Of a stretch of 64,000 nt of DNA, positions 22,447-32,618 are shown piece by piece. The stretch comes from Isoetes taiwanensis (lineage: Eukaryota; Streptophyta; Lycopodiopsida; Isoetales; Isoetaceae), in the NCBI GenBank assembly GCA_021234155.1, contig JAJEKV010000056.1, positions 7,160,618 to 7,224,617 on the forward strand. The letters run 5' to 3'. A model generated the notes under the pieces. The model ran no database searches, was not told the DNA's origin, and saw only the letters and a list, made by a program, of their open reading frames with translations. Position numbers and translations under genes: made by a program. The stretch's first letter is position 1, and every line of letters begins with the position of its first letter.

Positions 22447-24490
22447 TGGGAAGTGGGAGAACAATTTGTCCATTGGTTCAATTAACTCCTTACCAAGCAA
22501 ATTGGACAATTAAAGTAAAAGTAATGTGGAAAGGACCTTTACGAGAGTTTGAGAACAGGCGAAGACCAGGCAAGGGGAAATTGTTTAATGCTAAGAGACA
22601 AGGATGTATGCAAATTTAAGTTGATTGGATTCTTACTTCCCTTGCTTTATGAATATTTAGAGAGTCGTCTTAATATATACAGGGAACGAAAATTCAAGCA
22701 ACAATGTTTGACGAGGCAGCTGACAAATTCTACAATAGACTTGAGTTGATGAAGGTAGGTTATAGGTTGATGCATAAATTGGGGATTATGTCATGAATAG
22801 AGGTAGTCGTTGAAGTTCTTTGTGGAGATGTAGGTGTATTACATCTCTAAAGGAGTTGTTCGGCCTGCGAACAAACGATATACAACCGTAAACCATGACT
22901 ATCAAATAACGCTTGATGCACAGTCAATAATTGAAGTTGCCAGTGATGGGACTGCGGAGGTGGGAAACTCAATGGAGCAGAGGTTTGCAAAAGTAGATGA
23001 ATTGCACAAGTACCTTGATGGGAAAGTGGTCTTTGATACATGAAATACTTTCCGATTTGTTTGTTATGGTATTGAGATAGAATACATTGTATAATTTCTC
23101 CTGCTTGCAGATGTCATTGGAATTGTTTGCTCAGTCTCTGTGTCAGAAACTGTTCGTAGGAAATATGATAAGCAAGATGTTTTAAAACGTACCATCAGCC
23201 TTCTTGATGAAAGGTATTTTATGAATACAACACAACGTCTGGATATTTTCTAACAAAGGAAACATATTCCAGTGGAAAAAGTGTAAATGTGAGCCTATGG
23301 GGAGATCTTGCTGTGAATGAAGGAGAGAAGCTGTCGCAAATGTTGTGTGACATCCCAATAGTAATACTGACTCGTGTTCGAGCTAGCAAATTTCGAGGTT
23401 CTACTAATACTATTGATTGAATTAAATTGCTGATTGAAACCGGCCGATTAGATAGTGTCTTACGCAGTGTCTCTTTGTCAACAACAAATAAAACAATGAT
23501 GGAATTAAATCCAAACACCGCTCAAGGGCCTTCGCCTTTACGCATACATGGTATGGGTTACGTGAGTTCCCTTTAAATATTATAGCATGCTAATTCAATC
23601 ACACTAAAGGTATGAGCAAGAGGGACGTAAGCGTAGAACGATGCCGCCAGTACATTGCATGATCGTGCATTTGTATCGACATATTACAACCTTCATTTGG
23701 GGATGGGCGGTAGGTTGTTAGTATGAGGTATGTTGATTCCTTGCTTTTTGCGCCGCTTATTCTAAGTCGCTTCTTGTGAAGATTGAGTATTTCAATGTTC
23801 GCGTGCATAACGCTTATTGATCCAAACCAGCCAATGTGGTATGAGGCATGTGTAAGATGCAAGAAGAAGGTAAGTGCGAGAATCAAATTTTGGTCTCGAA
23901 ATGTGGGCTGACTCTTGAACCATTAAAGAGGTGAGAGAGCTCGATTTACCAATTGGTTTGAATGGATGTGTGATGTCATTATTATGATCGTATATATTCC
24001 ATGCAACGTTGGGAGATGCAACAGAGAAAATTGTAGTTACTATCTTCAATAATGAAGGACAACAAATCTTAGGGCGACGGCAAAATGAGATGTCAAAAAT
24101 CGTGGATAATGTAAGATAAGATTGGGGTGAGATTCTCGCTAATGATTTTGTGATAGAAATTAACAAAGTTATCGATTGCGTGGAGAATAATCAACAAGAA
24201 TATTATTCTCTCTTTATGGAGCACCTTTGGATTAGCAAAATATTCCGACTAAAGCGTAGTTCGCATTGAAATACAATGGATTCAAGAGTCACAGAGTTGT
24301 GGTTCGTGAAGTCACAAACATAGATTGGGAAGTCTGAATCGAGGTTGTCATAGACGGAATAAAGAGGTCTAAAATGAGATTGGGAGGAGAGTTTAATCAG
24401 TTCAGTTTGGAATCTCCAAAGGACAACGATATAGTTATCATTTGCATAAAGGAGTCGCAGCTCTACATGGGTCGATCTAAGTAAGTAGTT
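22447..24490 (+). pseudogene. RPA70-like (replication protein A large subunit) gene relic inside the Helitron
   Basis: Exon 1 (about 22447-22754) reads CPLVQLTPYQANWTIKVKV and, after a frameshift, EIQATMFDEAADKFYNRLEL, the start of RPA1 DNA-binding domain A. A GTAGGT donor and ATGTAG acceptor lead to exon 2 (22834) with VYYISKGVVRPANKRYTTV and DYQITLDAQSIIEVASD. Exon 3 (23111, after a TGCTTGCAG acceptor) reads DVIGIVCSVSVSETVRRKY, then NVSLWGDLAVNEGEKLSQML and RASKFRGSTNTID of domain B. YEACVRCKKKV at about 23850 starts the zinc-ribbon domain C. Single-stranded DNA binding is the family role. Stops, frameshifts and a lost donor after exon 2 (ATACAT instead of GT) make it non-functional. Plant Helitrons are known to carry RPA-like genes. 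Retained introns suggest capture of a host genomic copy. Confidence 0.7.
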
Positions 24491-26008
24491 AATTTGAAAT
24501 TGATATTATGTCATCTATTAGAAACTTTGACTTTTTGTTGTGAAGTTGTCTTTGTGTTTGGGATTTTGTTCTCAAACTCTATGTGTTTGCTTTATGAAGT
24601 TGCTTCCATGGTACACAGTAAATTTTGGTTAATTAGTAATAGCGAGAGGTACTTATATGAAGTGATTTGGATGATAGTATTCCAAATCAGATCCATGATT
24701 AAACTTACGTGTGAAACTTATTGCTAATATTTGTCACTCAAATGATGTTTAACAAGTGATAAATCTATTGATGGCATGACAACCGTAAATTTAGTGGTGG
24801 TATTTGTCAACGAAGTGATGTGTATGATAACGTGTTTGAGAAAAAGACTGGTAAATTATAGGTTAATTTTAGACGACCTGTGCGAGATTACTGGTATGCT
24901 TGAATAGTGAAGAGAGGACGAGAAGGTTCATATGAAGGCGGGATTACGAATGACATAGCCGGGTCGATAAGTTGGAGGTGGAGAATATATTGTCAAGGCA
25001 AAGTTGGCGCCTATTATAGCGATGCTTTGGAGTTTACACGTTGAATATGAACCTCGGTACATGGACCATATTGAAGACGAAATGCTCAAGCTTAGAAACA
25101 ATTTTCGAAGTTCTACTGGTGGGCACGGAAGATCTGCCGAGACTTTGCAAATGAAAGATGACGACATGGAACACTTAAATAAGTTACAAAATAGAAAGTA
25201 GTTACAATGTCATTCTTATCAGAAAAGAACAACGGAATTTGAACAGAAACTGACTGATTGACATTCAGGAATGAATAAGTTCTCTGGAAACAATAGTGAG
25301 AAAGATCATGGTGCAATAAATGCACCATGATTGTAGTAACAAAGTGAAAGGGGAAAAATTGCTGGTAATAAAAAAGTGTTATTAGAGCAATATCTAACTT
25401 CAGAAGATACAACAAAGATAGCATTATCTAAGGCTATTCAATTAGATGGAGAATTTAGAAGCAATGCAGAACTTCTAAGGGAATGTAGTAGATTTGAAGC
25501 TCTTACACATGCGACGTTCTCAATGTTTCATGCACGTCTTACCTTTGTTTTTGTATATCTTGAAGGCAAATTTCTTTAAATACAAATTCCGTCTGAATTA
25601 CTTGTGAAGAGTTTGTTTTTATTTTGCATTTTCGTGGCCATTGCAACACTGTGGTTTGGTGGTAAGAGCTGTTAAATATGTTGCATACAATTTCAAGCGT
25701 ATTCCGTGGAAAACTGTGGGAAACTCTAAAAAAGATGCTAGTTATGATGGTGTATTCCCTTAGATTGAACTCACACTGAGTATATGCTGCAATAAAGATA
25801 TTGTATGGATACAAGTTCTGGCCAGGGATTTGATGTAATATAGGATAGAAAAATATAGCGATCTCGTGCCTCTATGTGATTTCACAGCTTCAAATCTCTA
25901 CATATTCTTTACATTTCATTAACTATTTGGCATATATTCTCAGTTTTTATAATGGATATCTGGTTATTGTATCATAGTGAGCAATGGGTCTATTGGGTAT
26001 TCTATATG
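24490..26008. other. Helitron 3' flank, no clear gene
   Basis: Fragments such as YMDHIEDEMLKLRNNFRSST (about 25058) look protein-derived but match nothing I know. A CTRR terminus could lie in here but was not identified. Confidence 0.3.
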
Positions 26009-26016
26009 CATACACA

Positions 26017-26729
26017 CAGGGATAGGTTCAATACTGTATACGTTTTATACGCAATACGTATTTTTCGTTTGATACGGCACAAATTTGACGTTTAATACGT
26101 CAAAAATACGGCTAAAAAAATTTCCGGCGTCGAAAACTTTCGTAAAGCGAAAACAAACTGTTTAAACTCTTGAAGTCCGGTTCGCGTAAAGCCAACAAAG
26201 ATTTTTCGCCATTACACGAACCGAAATAGTTTTCGTGGCGAAAAATGAACTGTTTAAACTTTACGCCGAAAACATCTTCGCGTAGTTTAAAAGCAATCAA
26301 CTTCGGCGTAAGTTTAACGCCTCGAAATATATATAGAAAACTTCGCGTGGCGAAATTAAAAACTTCGCTCGCTTACACCGAACCGCCTTTCCTGCCGTTT
26401 AAAAACAAAAGAATGCTTACGCCGAACAAAACAAGTTTCGCGTGGCGAACCTTTATACTTAAACTTCGCCGAAAAGAGTTTCGCGTGCTTTTAACATTAA
26501 GGCTTAAACACGCCGAAGCCGGCGGGGGATTCGCGTTTAAAACTTAGACTTCGCTTTTACGCGAAAGAAAGTTCGTAAAGTTTAAACGGAAGGTTTAAAC
26601 TTACGAAAACTTTTTTCCTACGGGCCGGCGAGTATTAAATACAAAAAATACGTATTTTTCCCAAAAATACGTATTTTTGCACTTTATACGTCTGAAAAAA
26701 TAGTTTCATACGTACAGAACCTATCCCTG
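26017..26729. mobile_element. hAT-type non-autonomous element (MITE-like), 713 bp
   Basis: The ends are perfect 13-bp inverted repeats, CAGGGATAGGTTC and GAACCTATCCCTG. They are flanked by the perfect 8-bp direct duplication CATACACA (26009-26016 and 26730-26737). CAGGG termini and 8-bp duplications are typical of hAT transposons. Subterminal ATACGTATTTTT motifs occur on both sides in opposite orientation. The inside has no transposase; it is a mosaic of short self-complementary words (TTCGCGTGGCGAA-, GTTTAAAC- and TTTACGCGAAA-like). The element sits downstream of the Helitron relic and just before an inverted Helitron helicase fragment. The conserved duplication suggests the insertion is younger than the Helitron. 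Confidence 0.88.
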
Positions 26730-26904
26730 CATACACAAGTATTAGGATGCCAGCACAAAGGGGGGTTTGAATGATATTTAGTTGTTTAACAAATCATTTA
26801 AACATTTTAAACATTTAAACACATTATGATAGTTGCCTTTTTGTATGGAATGATTTCATGATATGGGATCTTAGTTTTTTGTTTTATGAATGTTTTCTAC
26901 CTTA

Positions 26905-27375
26905 TGTTTGCAGGGCATCAAGTTCGCATAGAGTTGCAAGGCAAAGTCGGGTGATCATAGCTGTGAATGAAGTTATTTCCGCCAAGACCGCTTGTGTGAA
27001 TTATTTGGTCATCCTCAGCTATGGAATCTTGAGAATAATATCTCGTTTCAAGACGTCGCATATGATCAAGATTGCTTTCTTCTTACGCAAGGTTGGTGTA
27101 CAAAGAATGTCTATCGAGTATAAGAATTCCCGTGCCTTTTCGATACATGTTGTTGTGCAAAACAAATCAAATGTCACAGTGTCTGACTGTCAAATCTCAC
27201 CTACGGATGACACCAATGTTACTAAGTTTGGGTCCGCAACATTTGCAACCGATTCATCTAACTTGTGAATAATAAATGCTTTGCGAATCTCAGATGATTT
27301 AATAGAAGCAGCTATTGTTGCACTTCTCCCTGCAGCTGATACTATGACTGTAAACAAATAGACATGTTCGTCCAA
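26905..27375 (-). pseudogene. Second Helitron helicase fragment, inverted
   Basis: On the minus strand the frames read AGRSATIAASIKSSEIRKAF, IIHKLDESVANVADPNLVTL and, further on, FIHSYDHPTLP. These parallel the Helitron at 18-24 kb (SSEIWRAFIIHKLDVSVRNA and FLHSYDHPTLP). About 470 bp of the helicase C-terminal half is present with stops. The orientation is opposite to the large Helitron, so it is either a separate insertion or an internal inversion. Confidence 0.75.
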
Positions 27376-28920
27376 TTCTTATGTATTTATCCAGTCCATT
27401 CTCTAAGAAATGTTTGAGTTTCCCATACCAACAAGTCTATGAAACTAGTTAGAAACAGTATTATCTGGCCTTTAGCTTTGTTGTGATGATTTGAAATAAT
27501 GCCCAATGTGCACAATAAGGAGGTGATATATTTGACAAAATTTCTTTAGTGCACACAACATTTTAGATGTATAAGTAACTGATCTTACTCTAAATTTAAA
27601 AAGGATTTTGGTGGCACGGAATCTCCATGCTTGAATAGAGTTGGCGCTCAACTGCTCCTGTTCCTTGGTTCGATTTGGGGAAAATTGGGATAGGGATCTA
27701 CTTTGCTGCTTTAAATTAGCACCCTCATTTTGGGCAATCGAGTTTGGCTAGGTGTCTCCTAACTAATGAATTAATTAGCTTAATTAACTTAATTAGGTAA
27801 TTAACCTTTAATTAAACCCTTATTAATTTAGCATGGCTAAATTAATCGTTTATGGTTAATTCCGTAGGTTACATACCCCCATGATGGCATGATTGTAGTA
27901 CATCGATTTGTATCTAGAGAGCTGTCTTTCTGTTAGGTTGAAGTGATAGTTTCACAAGAACCACCATAAGCAGTGAATTCCGGATCAGCAGAAAGGTTAT
28001 CCGACATGGCTACTTCATGGCAGATAGGATCCATTGGGTACTTTTCATGAAGGAAGGAGGCTGAATCACAGGACCGTGATGCAGAGCTTGGGAGATTTGC
28101 AAAAGTGCGAAGGAATGTCAAATTTTTAGGGTTTAAATGGTGATATCATTCACCACATAATTCACCACATGCACCACATGTCACGACATGATTCACCAGA
28201 TGTACGACATGTCAGCATATGATTCACCACATTAGTACACCTTGCAACAAACATATCAGGCGTCACATGGGATAATTAATACCTTCAAATTTACGAATTC
28301 ATCTTGCATAGATTAAAAATTCTGGTCTCTTTTGTGTATTGCCTTCATTTTAGAGAATAGACGTTTGAATCCATATCCCAAGTTGGCTTCTTCTATGGAG
28401 ATAGTTGGTGTCTGACTCAGTCAAATAAACACATATGTTGTTTAAATCGTCGTTCCTCATACGCCAATGGTATGTTTCGAAGATTGTTGCTAGAGATATT
28501 TTGTCTATCCAATTCTTATTTGTTTATGTAGTTCATTTTCTAAGAAATAAGTAGTTTGTTCTCCTTTCCTCTGAATTCATATATTGTATGAGTCTTAGAA
28601 AGCCATGCCCCTTGGATGTAAACCCGCAATTGTTAGAATTCTAAATGAATTCAGTTCAATTACATGCATGCCATCTATATAATCTTAGATTGATTTAATA
28701 CATAATATTCATAGGCAAATATTAAATGGAATATTTATGTAAGAAGGCATCGTCAGTCATTAAAAATGACAGGGGATGATTAGATATGTAATAATTATAA
28801 TAGGATATTAAATCTGTACTCTGCTTCGATTCCTCTGTTCCTTTGTTTACTCTGCTTTCTTTTAACTGAATTGCTCTCCCACCTAATCAATCCGACACTG
28901 TAAAGCACAGAAGTTTGTTG
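27376..28920. other. AT-rich DNA with short palindromic and tandem words
   Basis: 27765-27860 is dense in TTAATTAA-type words that can fold back. 28137-28235 holds a degenerate array of about 10-16-bp units with the core ATTCACCACAT / ACGACATG. No gene recognised. Confidence 0.45.
28137..28235. repeat. Degenerate short tandem array (ATTCACCACATG-like)
   Basis: ATTCACCACAT recurs about three times exactly, together with GCACCACATG, ACGACATGATTCACCAGATG and ACGACATG. Units are imperfect. No CRISPR-like regular spacers are present. Confidence 0.6.
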
Positions 28921-29560
28921 ATGGCGACTGTGTTTCTGGTCGACGTCAAATTTGGCGAATTGTTGGTAAGAAACGGTTGTATTTCTTTATGTTATTCTGT
29001 CTCCTTGTGATCATTGACGTTTTAAGCATGTTGTAGGAGCTGGAGGGAGTTGCAGTAGCACCAGATAAAGAAATCATCGCTTGTTGGTTCAATCGAAAAA
29101 ATTATTCGTCTTCACGGTGATCGATTGGGCAAAAGAATCTTCTTCACGGCGATGGGAGCTTTTTTGCGCCGAAAACAACATAACCGATGGCACCGCTCTT
29201 ACGTGTTTCACATCAAATAACGGCACAAACTTGACAAAGAAGAGCTCTTGATGGGACTTATCGTGTAAAACCTCTTGGTAATTGGGAACTTGGCGCCCCT
29301 AGCGACAATGGACCTGCTAATACAAATAAAAAAGTCATGGATATTAACAAGGATTTTCCCGCATGTGGATGTGGGTGCCGAGAATGACGTTTTTGTTACC
29401 GACGATGATTTATCCGATGAAGAAAACCAAGATCAAAGAAAGCATTCCGTGTTCCTCTCCCCGAAAGCTAACTTCAACAGAGGCCCGGTATCTGCCAGAT
29501 TATCTTTTGCTTTCAAGTATTATAAATGTTTTGAATTACTACTCCTTTCTTTTGCTTAGA
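28921..29560 (+). pseudogene. Unrecognised multi-exon gene start, probably broken
   Basis: An ATG at 28921 opens MATVFLVDVKFGELL, followed by a GTAAGA donor at 28966. After 71 bp an ATGTTGTAG acceptor opens ELEGVAVAPDKEIIACW at 29037. Further frames read FTVIDWAKESSSRRWELFCA, ITDGTALTCFTSNNGTNLTK, then DGTYRVKPLGNWELGAPSDN and KKVMDINKDFPACGCGC, then ENDVFVTDDDLSDEENQDQR. They succeed one another with small overlaps, as if one coding sequence carried frameshifts. The start context, donor and acceptor are good. I do not know the family. A Cys-Gly-Cys-Gly-Cys cluster and an acidic segment are its visible features. Confidence 0.35.
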
Positions 29561-31459
29561 TACTAGAACAAGAAGATAGGTGGCGAAATCCTCCCAAAGG
29601 ATCCACCGTGGTAATTATCGGACCTCGGTGATCGTAAAGGTGGTTAGCAAGCAAAAAAGCAAGCATTGTCTCAGACCATGGTTGGAATGCTTTCAAAAAA
29701 TTGTTTGGCTTACTTACTTGGTGATATCTTAGAATTTAAATTGCATGGAGATGAACTTCAATGGAATATGAAAGTTCGAAGGTGCAAATTTTATAGGCTA
29801 AAGCCTCGAAGTTAATTAGTGTTCCGAGGGCTTTTATGTTTAGAGAGAAAACAAAGATTTTGTTTTTTGCTTGAATGTTTTCCTTATGTGATCGATTCTT
29901 AGTTCCCCATCGACGCTTTATGTTCTCCAATGTATGATCAGACTCCCGATAAATATATATTGAATGCCCTTTCCATGATTTGTAATATTGTAGTTGCATT
30001 GAATATAAGAACCTAAAAATGTTAGATGGACTATACCAAGCAGCATTGAATGTCAAGTTGTTTGTCATGTGTTTATTCATAAATCCACGCTGGTCATAAT
30101 TCATTCAATAATTGATAAAATGAAGCTTCCATTTATGGTTGAAGGGCTTTAAGCCAGAAAAGTTTATAGTTTATCTCTTGGCCAATTAAATGTTACCGTG
30201 TTTAGGCTAATTATTGTTTTTCTATCTACAGGTAATCAGAGTCCTTTCTACTTACTCTATTTCCGATTTCGATCATGCATTTATCGAAATGGATAAGAAG
30301 GAGCATTCTCAAGTTTGCCTCAATGGAAAAGGAAGTTCTTTGAGGAAGTACTAGCTAGGCCAAATAATCCGACTTACTTGCAAACTAGAGCCATCTTTAA
30401 GATATTCAGTGGTTCTATTTTCCAAAGATATTATTGTGCTAAATGCACTGAGGTCGGCAGTGTGGGCATGAACATGGTAGTTTTACCTTTAAAAGAATAC
30501 ATGGTTAATATTCTAAGCTCAATTTCCCTACCTTAAAGTGTGAGAGGGTATCACTTTTATAAACATGTTTTATAGTGAAAGTTAAATAATATCTATGTAT
30601 GTTTTTTGAAAAATTTTGCTCTATAGTTGTTACTGCTTCGATCAATAAAATAATTTGACTTCAATGTGTTGAATTCCTTTGCTTTATTCTGTCCTAATAT
30701 TTCACTATTGCAAGTTCAATTCCAAATACAATGGTCAATATCATATACCAAATAATGTTAAGGTTTGCAATTTATGAAGTTAGCATTTCAATTGTTATTA
30801 CATGACTTCTAATTTGCACTCACTAAAGATAATCTATGATAGATCTTCCATATCTTTTAAAGAATATTGTGTTTGCATAAAATATGCGTTCGATGAACGA
30901 GTATAATTGAGTCCCAAATAGCAAGTTCAATGCAAATATATGAACATATATGAAAATATCTGAAGAATAAATAGCTCTCCAAACAATAGTCAGGAATACT
31001 ATGGATATGACACAAGTGTCGCTCGTGTCGCTTGTGTTGCTCCATTTGCGAAATGACGCTGTCGCACCATTTGCCTTTAAATGGCGCAGCTTCGCCGCGG
31101 CATTTACCTATAAATGGCCCATTTTCGTTTGCCTGGTGACTGACGGAGCTGGCCGATGTTGCTTCAAATGGCACAGCTGCTCCACAATACAATAAGATTT
31201 ATTCAAATTGAACCAAAGAAAATGGGGGAGGAGTGCATATAGTCATAAAGGGGTAGGAAGCTGAATACAACAAGCTGTGGAGGTGCCCTTTATTCCAAGA
31301 CCTGTATATAGCGATCCTCATTTGTGGGGTATGCATGTACAAGTTTTTGTATACTGTATTTTAAGGTTTGCAAAATACTATAAGATTTGAGACAATGTAA
31401 TTAATGGTGTTAATTTTGTACATGTATTGTAAATTTTTTGAGGCTCTCGCTGCCCTACA
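29561..31459. other. AT-rich DNA, no gene recognised
   Basis: Small ORFs only. One at 30315-30536 (PQWKRKFFEEVLARPNNPTY) has some protein-like character but no known motif. No terminal repeats were seen. Confidence 0.35.
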
Positions 31460-31683
31460 TAACCCCCCGTTTGAATATGCACCCAAACCAAAGGGGGTTT
31501 AAGGGGGATTTTAATTTAAATGTGTCAAATGCAATGGTTTGTGTTAATAATGTTAGTTGTGTGTTAACTAAAAAATTTTTTGGCCCCTTCGGGGCCTTAA
31601 GGATAGTGTAGAGGTGTAGATATAGACAATTTAAGTAATTGCAATGACCTTACTAGAAATAAAGGGCATGTTTCTGCCATCAC
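31460..31683 (+). repeat. 216/224-bp dispersed repeat, copy 2
   Basis: The same start (TAACCCCCCGTTTGAATATG), internal hairpin (GGCCCCTTCGGGGCC) and end (CTGCCATCAC) as the copy at 10672-10887, in the same orientation. It differs by a few substitutions and an insertion of about 8 bp (GTGTAGAG duplication) near 31609. Confidence 0.75.
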
Positions 31684-31789
31684 TAGTCTCATTGTTCAAA
31701 TTTAGGTTGGGCAGAATATGCAAAGCTAGAACCATATGGAGGTAGTAGGAAAAAGATATTGCAAATACTCACAGTAAAATTTCTCTAAA

Positions 31790-32610
31790 GAGAAGTAATA
31801 GAATTGTAAGTAATCACCATAAATGAGATGATAGAATTACAGAATAGACCCTCTAATCCAGCATTTCCATGCGTGATAGTGGCTGGATTATAATATAATA
31901 TGCCTGCCCTATTATTCATGAGTGACTTGCCAAGCCCGTCTCCTTCAGAAGAAGATACAACAGAGATTTTTGCCTGCAAACTGCCCATGTATTAATATCA
32001 AAGCACCTTCTCTATCTGCTCCAAGTTCATGCACTTGATTGTAATAGTCATCAACAACATAATCCACAACATCTCCTCTAAACGCAACGTCTCGCCATAT
32101 ATCTGCCAGAATGTTGTAGGAAAGTATGCTGTGAGGATAAGAATCATAGTGTCCCCTTATTGTGACAAAATGAACCACCCCATGATGCACTGTTTTGGTA
32201 CCATTCTGCAAATTTCCTTCACAGATCATCCCACCATCACTATATTTGCTGTTTGTGCCGCTGCGCCTGGACCAGCTTTCTACATCAGAATCATACACAT
32301 GTGCCACAAAAGTGGTATATGGGCAGTTACAATCCAGAGCCTTGCATTCACAGTGCTCCTTTGGAAGCTCCTAATAAGAAATCACAACTACTTTATACCT
32401 AAGCCTCTTGCTGCATGATCTGCCTGCATGATCTGCCGGAGGAACTTTTAGGGTTCTTATCTACATGCAATGCAACTATACAAGCACTGAAATCAAGCCT
32501 ACAAGATGGAGCTTTGGGTAAGAATATAGACGAACCGGTAAGGGGATTCAGAACTGCCAGTTGCCAATTCGCAGAAACCCGCCTCAACATAATTTCTGAG
32601 CAAATGAACA
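31790..32610 (-). pseudogene. F-box-like (F-box-associated / kelch-type) protein relic
   Basis: Minus-strand frames give NWQLAVLNPLTGSSIFLPKA (the ..NPLTG...LP block of F-box-associated domains), then YKVVVIS (followed by a stop), HVYDSDVESWSRRSGTNSKY (the VYDS....W block), LSYNILADIWRDVAFRGDVV and LGADREGALILIHGQ. A frameshift then leads to LQAKISVVSSSEGDGLGKSL. Such proteins select substrates for SCF ubiquitin ligases. The N-terminal F-box is absent: the relic starts within about 30 bp of the cyclophilin stop codon. A small duplication (GATCATGCAGGCAGATCATG) near 32430 shifts the frame. Family call from motif layout only. Confidence 0.45.
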
Positions 32611-32618
32611 AAGTATGT

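Larger units (their letters stand above)
18091..24490 (+). mobile_element. Decayed autonomous-type Helitron (RepHel plus RPA1-like gene)
   Basis: The plus strand contains, in order, an Arg-rich N-terminal segment (about 18091-18240: RRLRRNESRRD), a Rep HUH domain (19.4-20.1 kb), the Rep-helicase linker, a PIF1-type helicase (20.7-22.2 kb) and an RPA70-like gene (22.4-24.5 kb). This layout matches plant Helitrons, which replicate by a rolling-circle-like mechanism. Many stops and frameshifts show that it is ancient. I could not define the 5' TC end or the CTRR end with its hairpin. The region 18240-19400 is too decayed to translate convincingly. Confidence 0.75.

Noticed and set aside
26245-26547. 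100-codon ORF inside the hAT element
   Set aside because: The sequence is built of repeated short words and the protein is low-complexity basic. There is no transposase motif.
26858-27268. 136-codon plus-strand ORF
   Set aside because: It is the antisense shadow of a Helitron helicase fragment. Its reverse frame matches the helicase at 21.4-21.7 kb.
28137-28235. CRISPR-like array
   Set aside because: Units are short, imperfect and without regular spacers. Not prokaryotic DNA.
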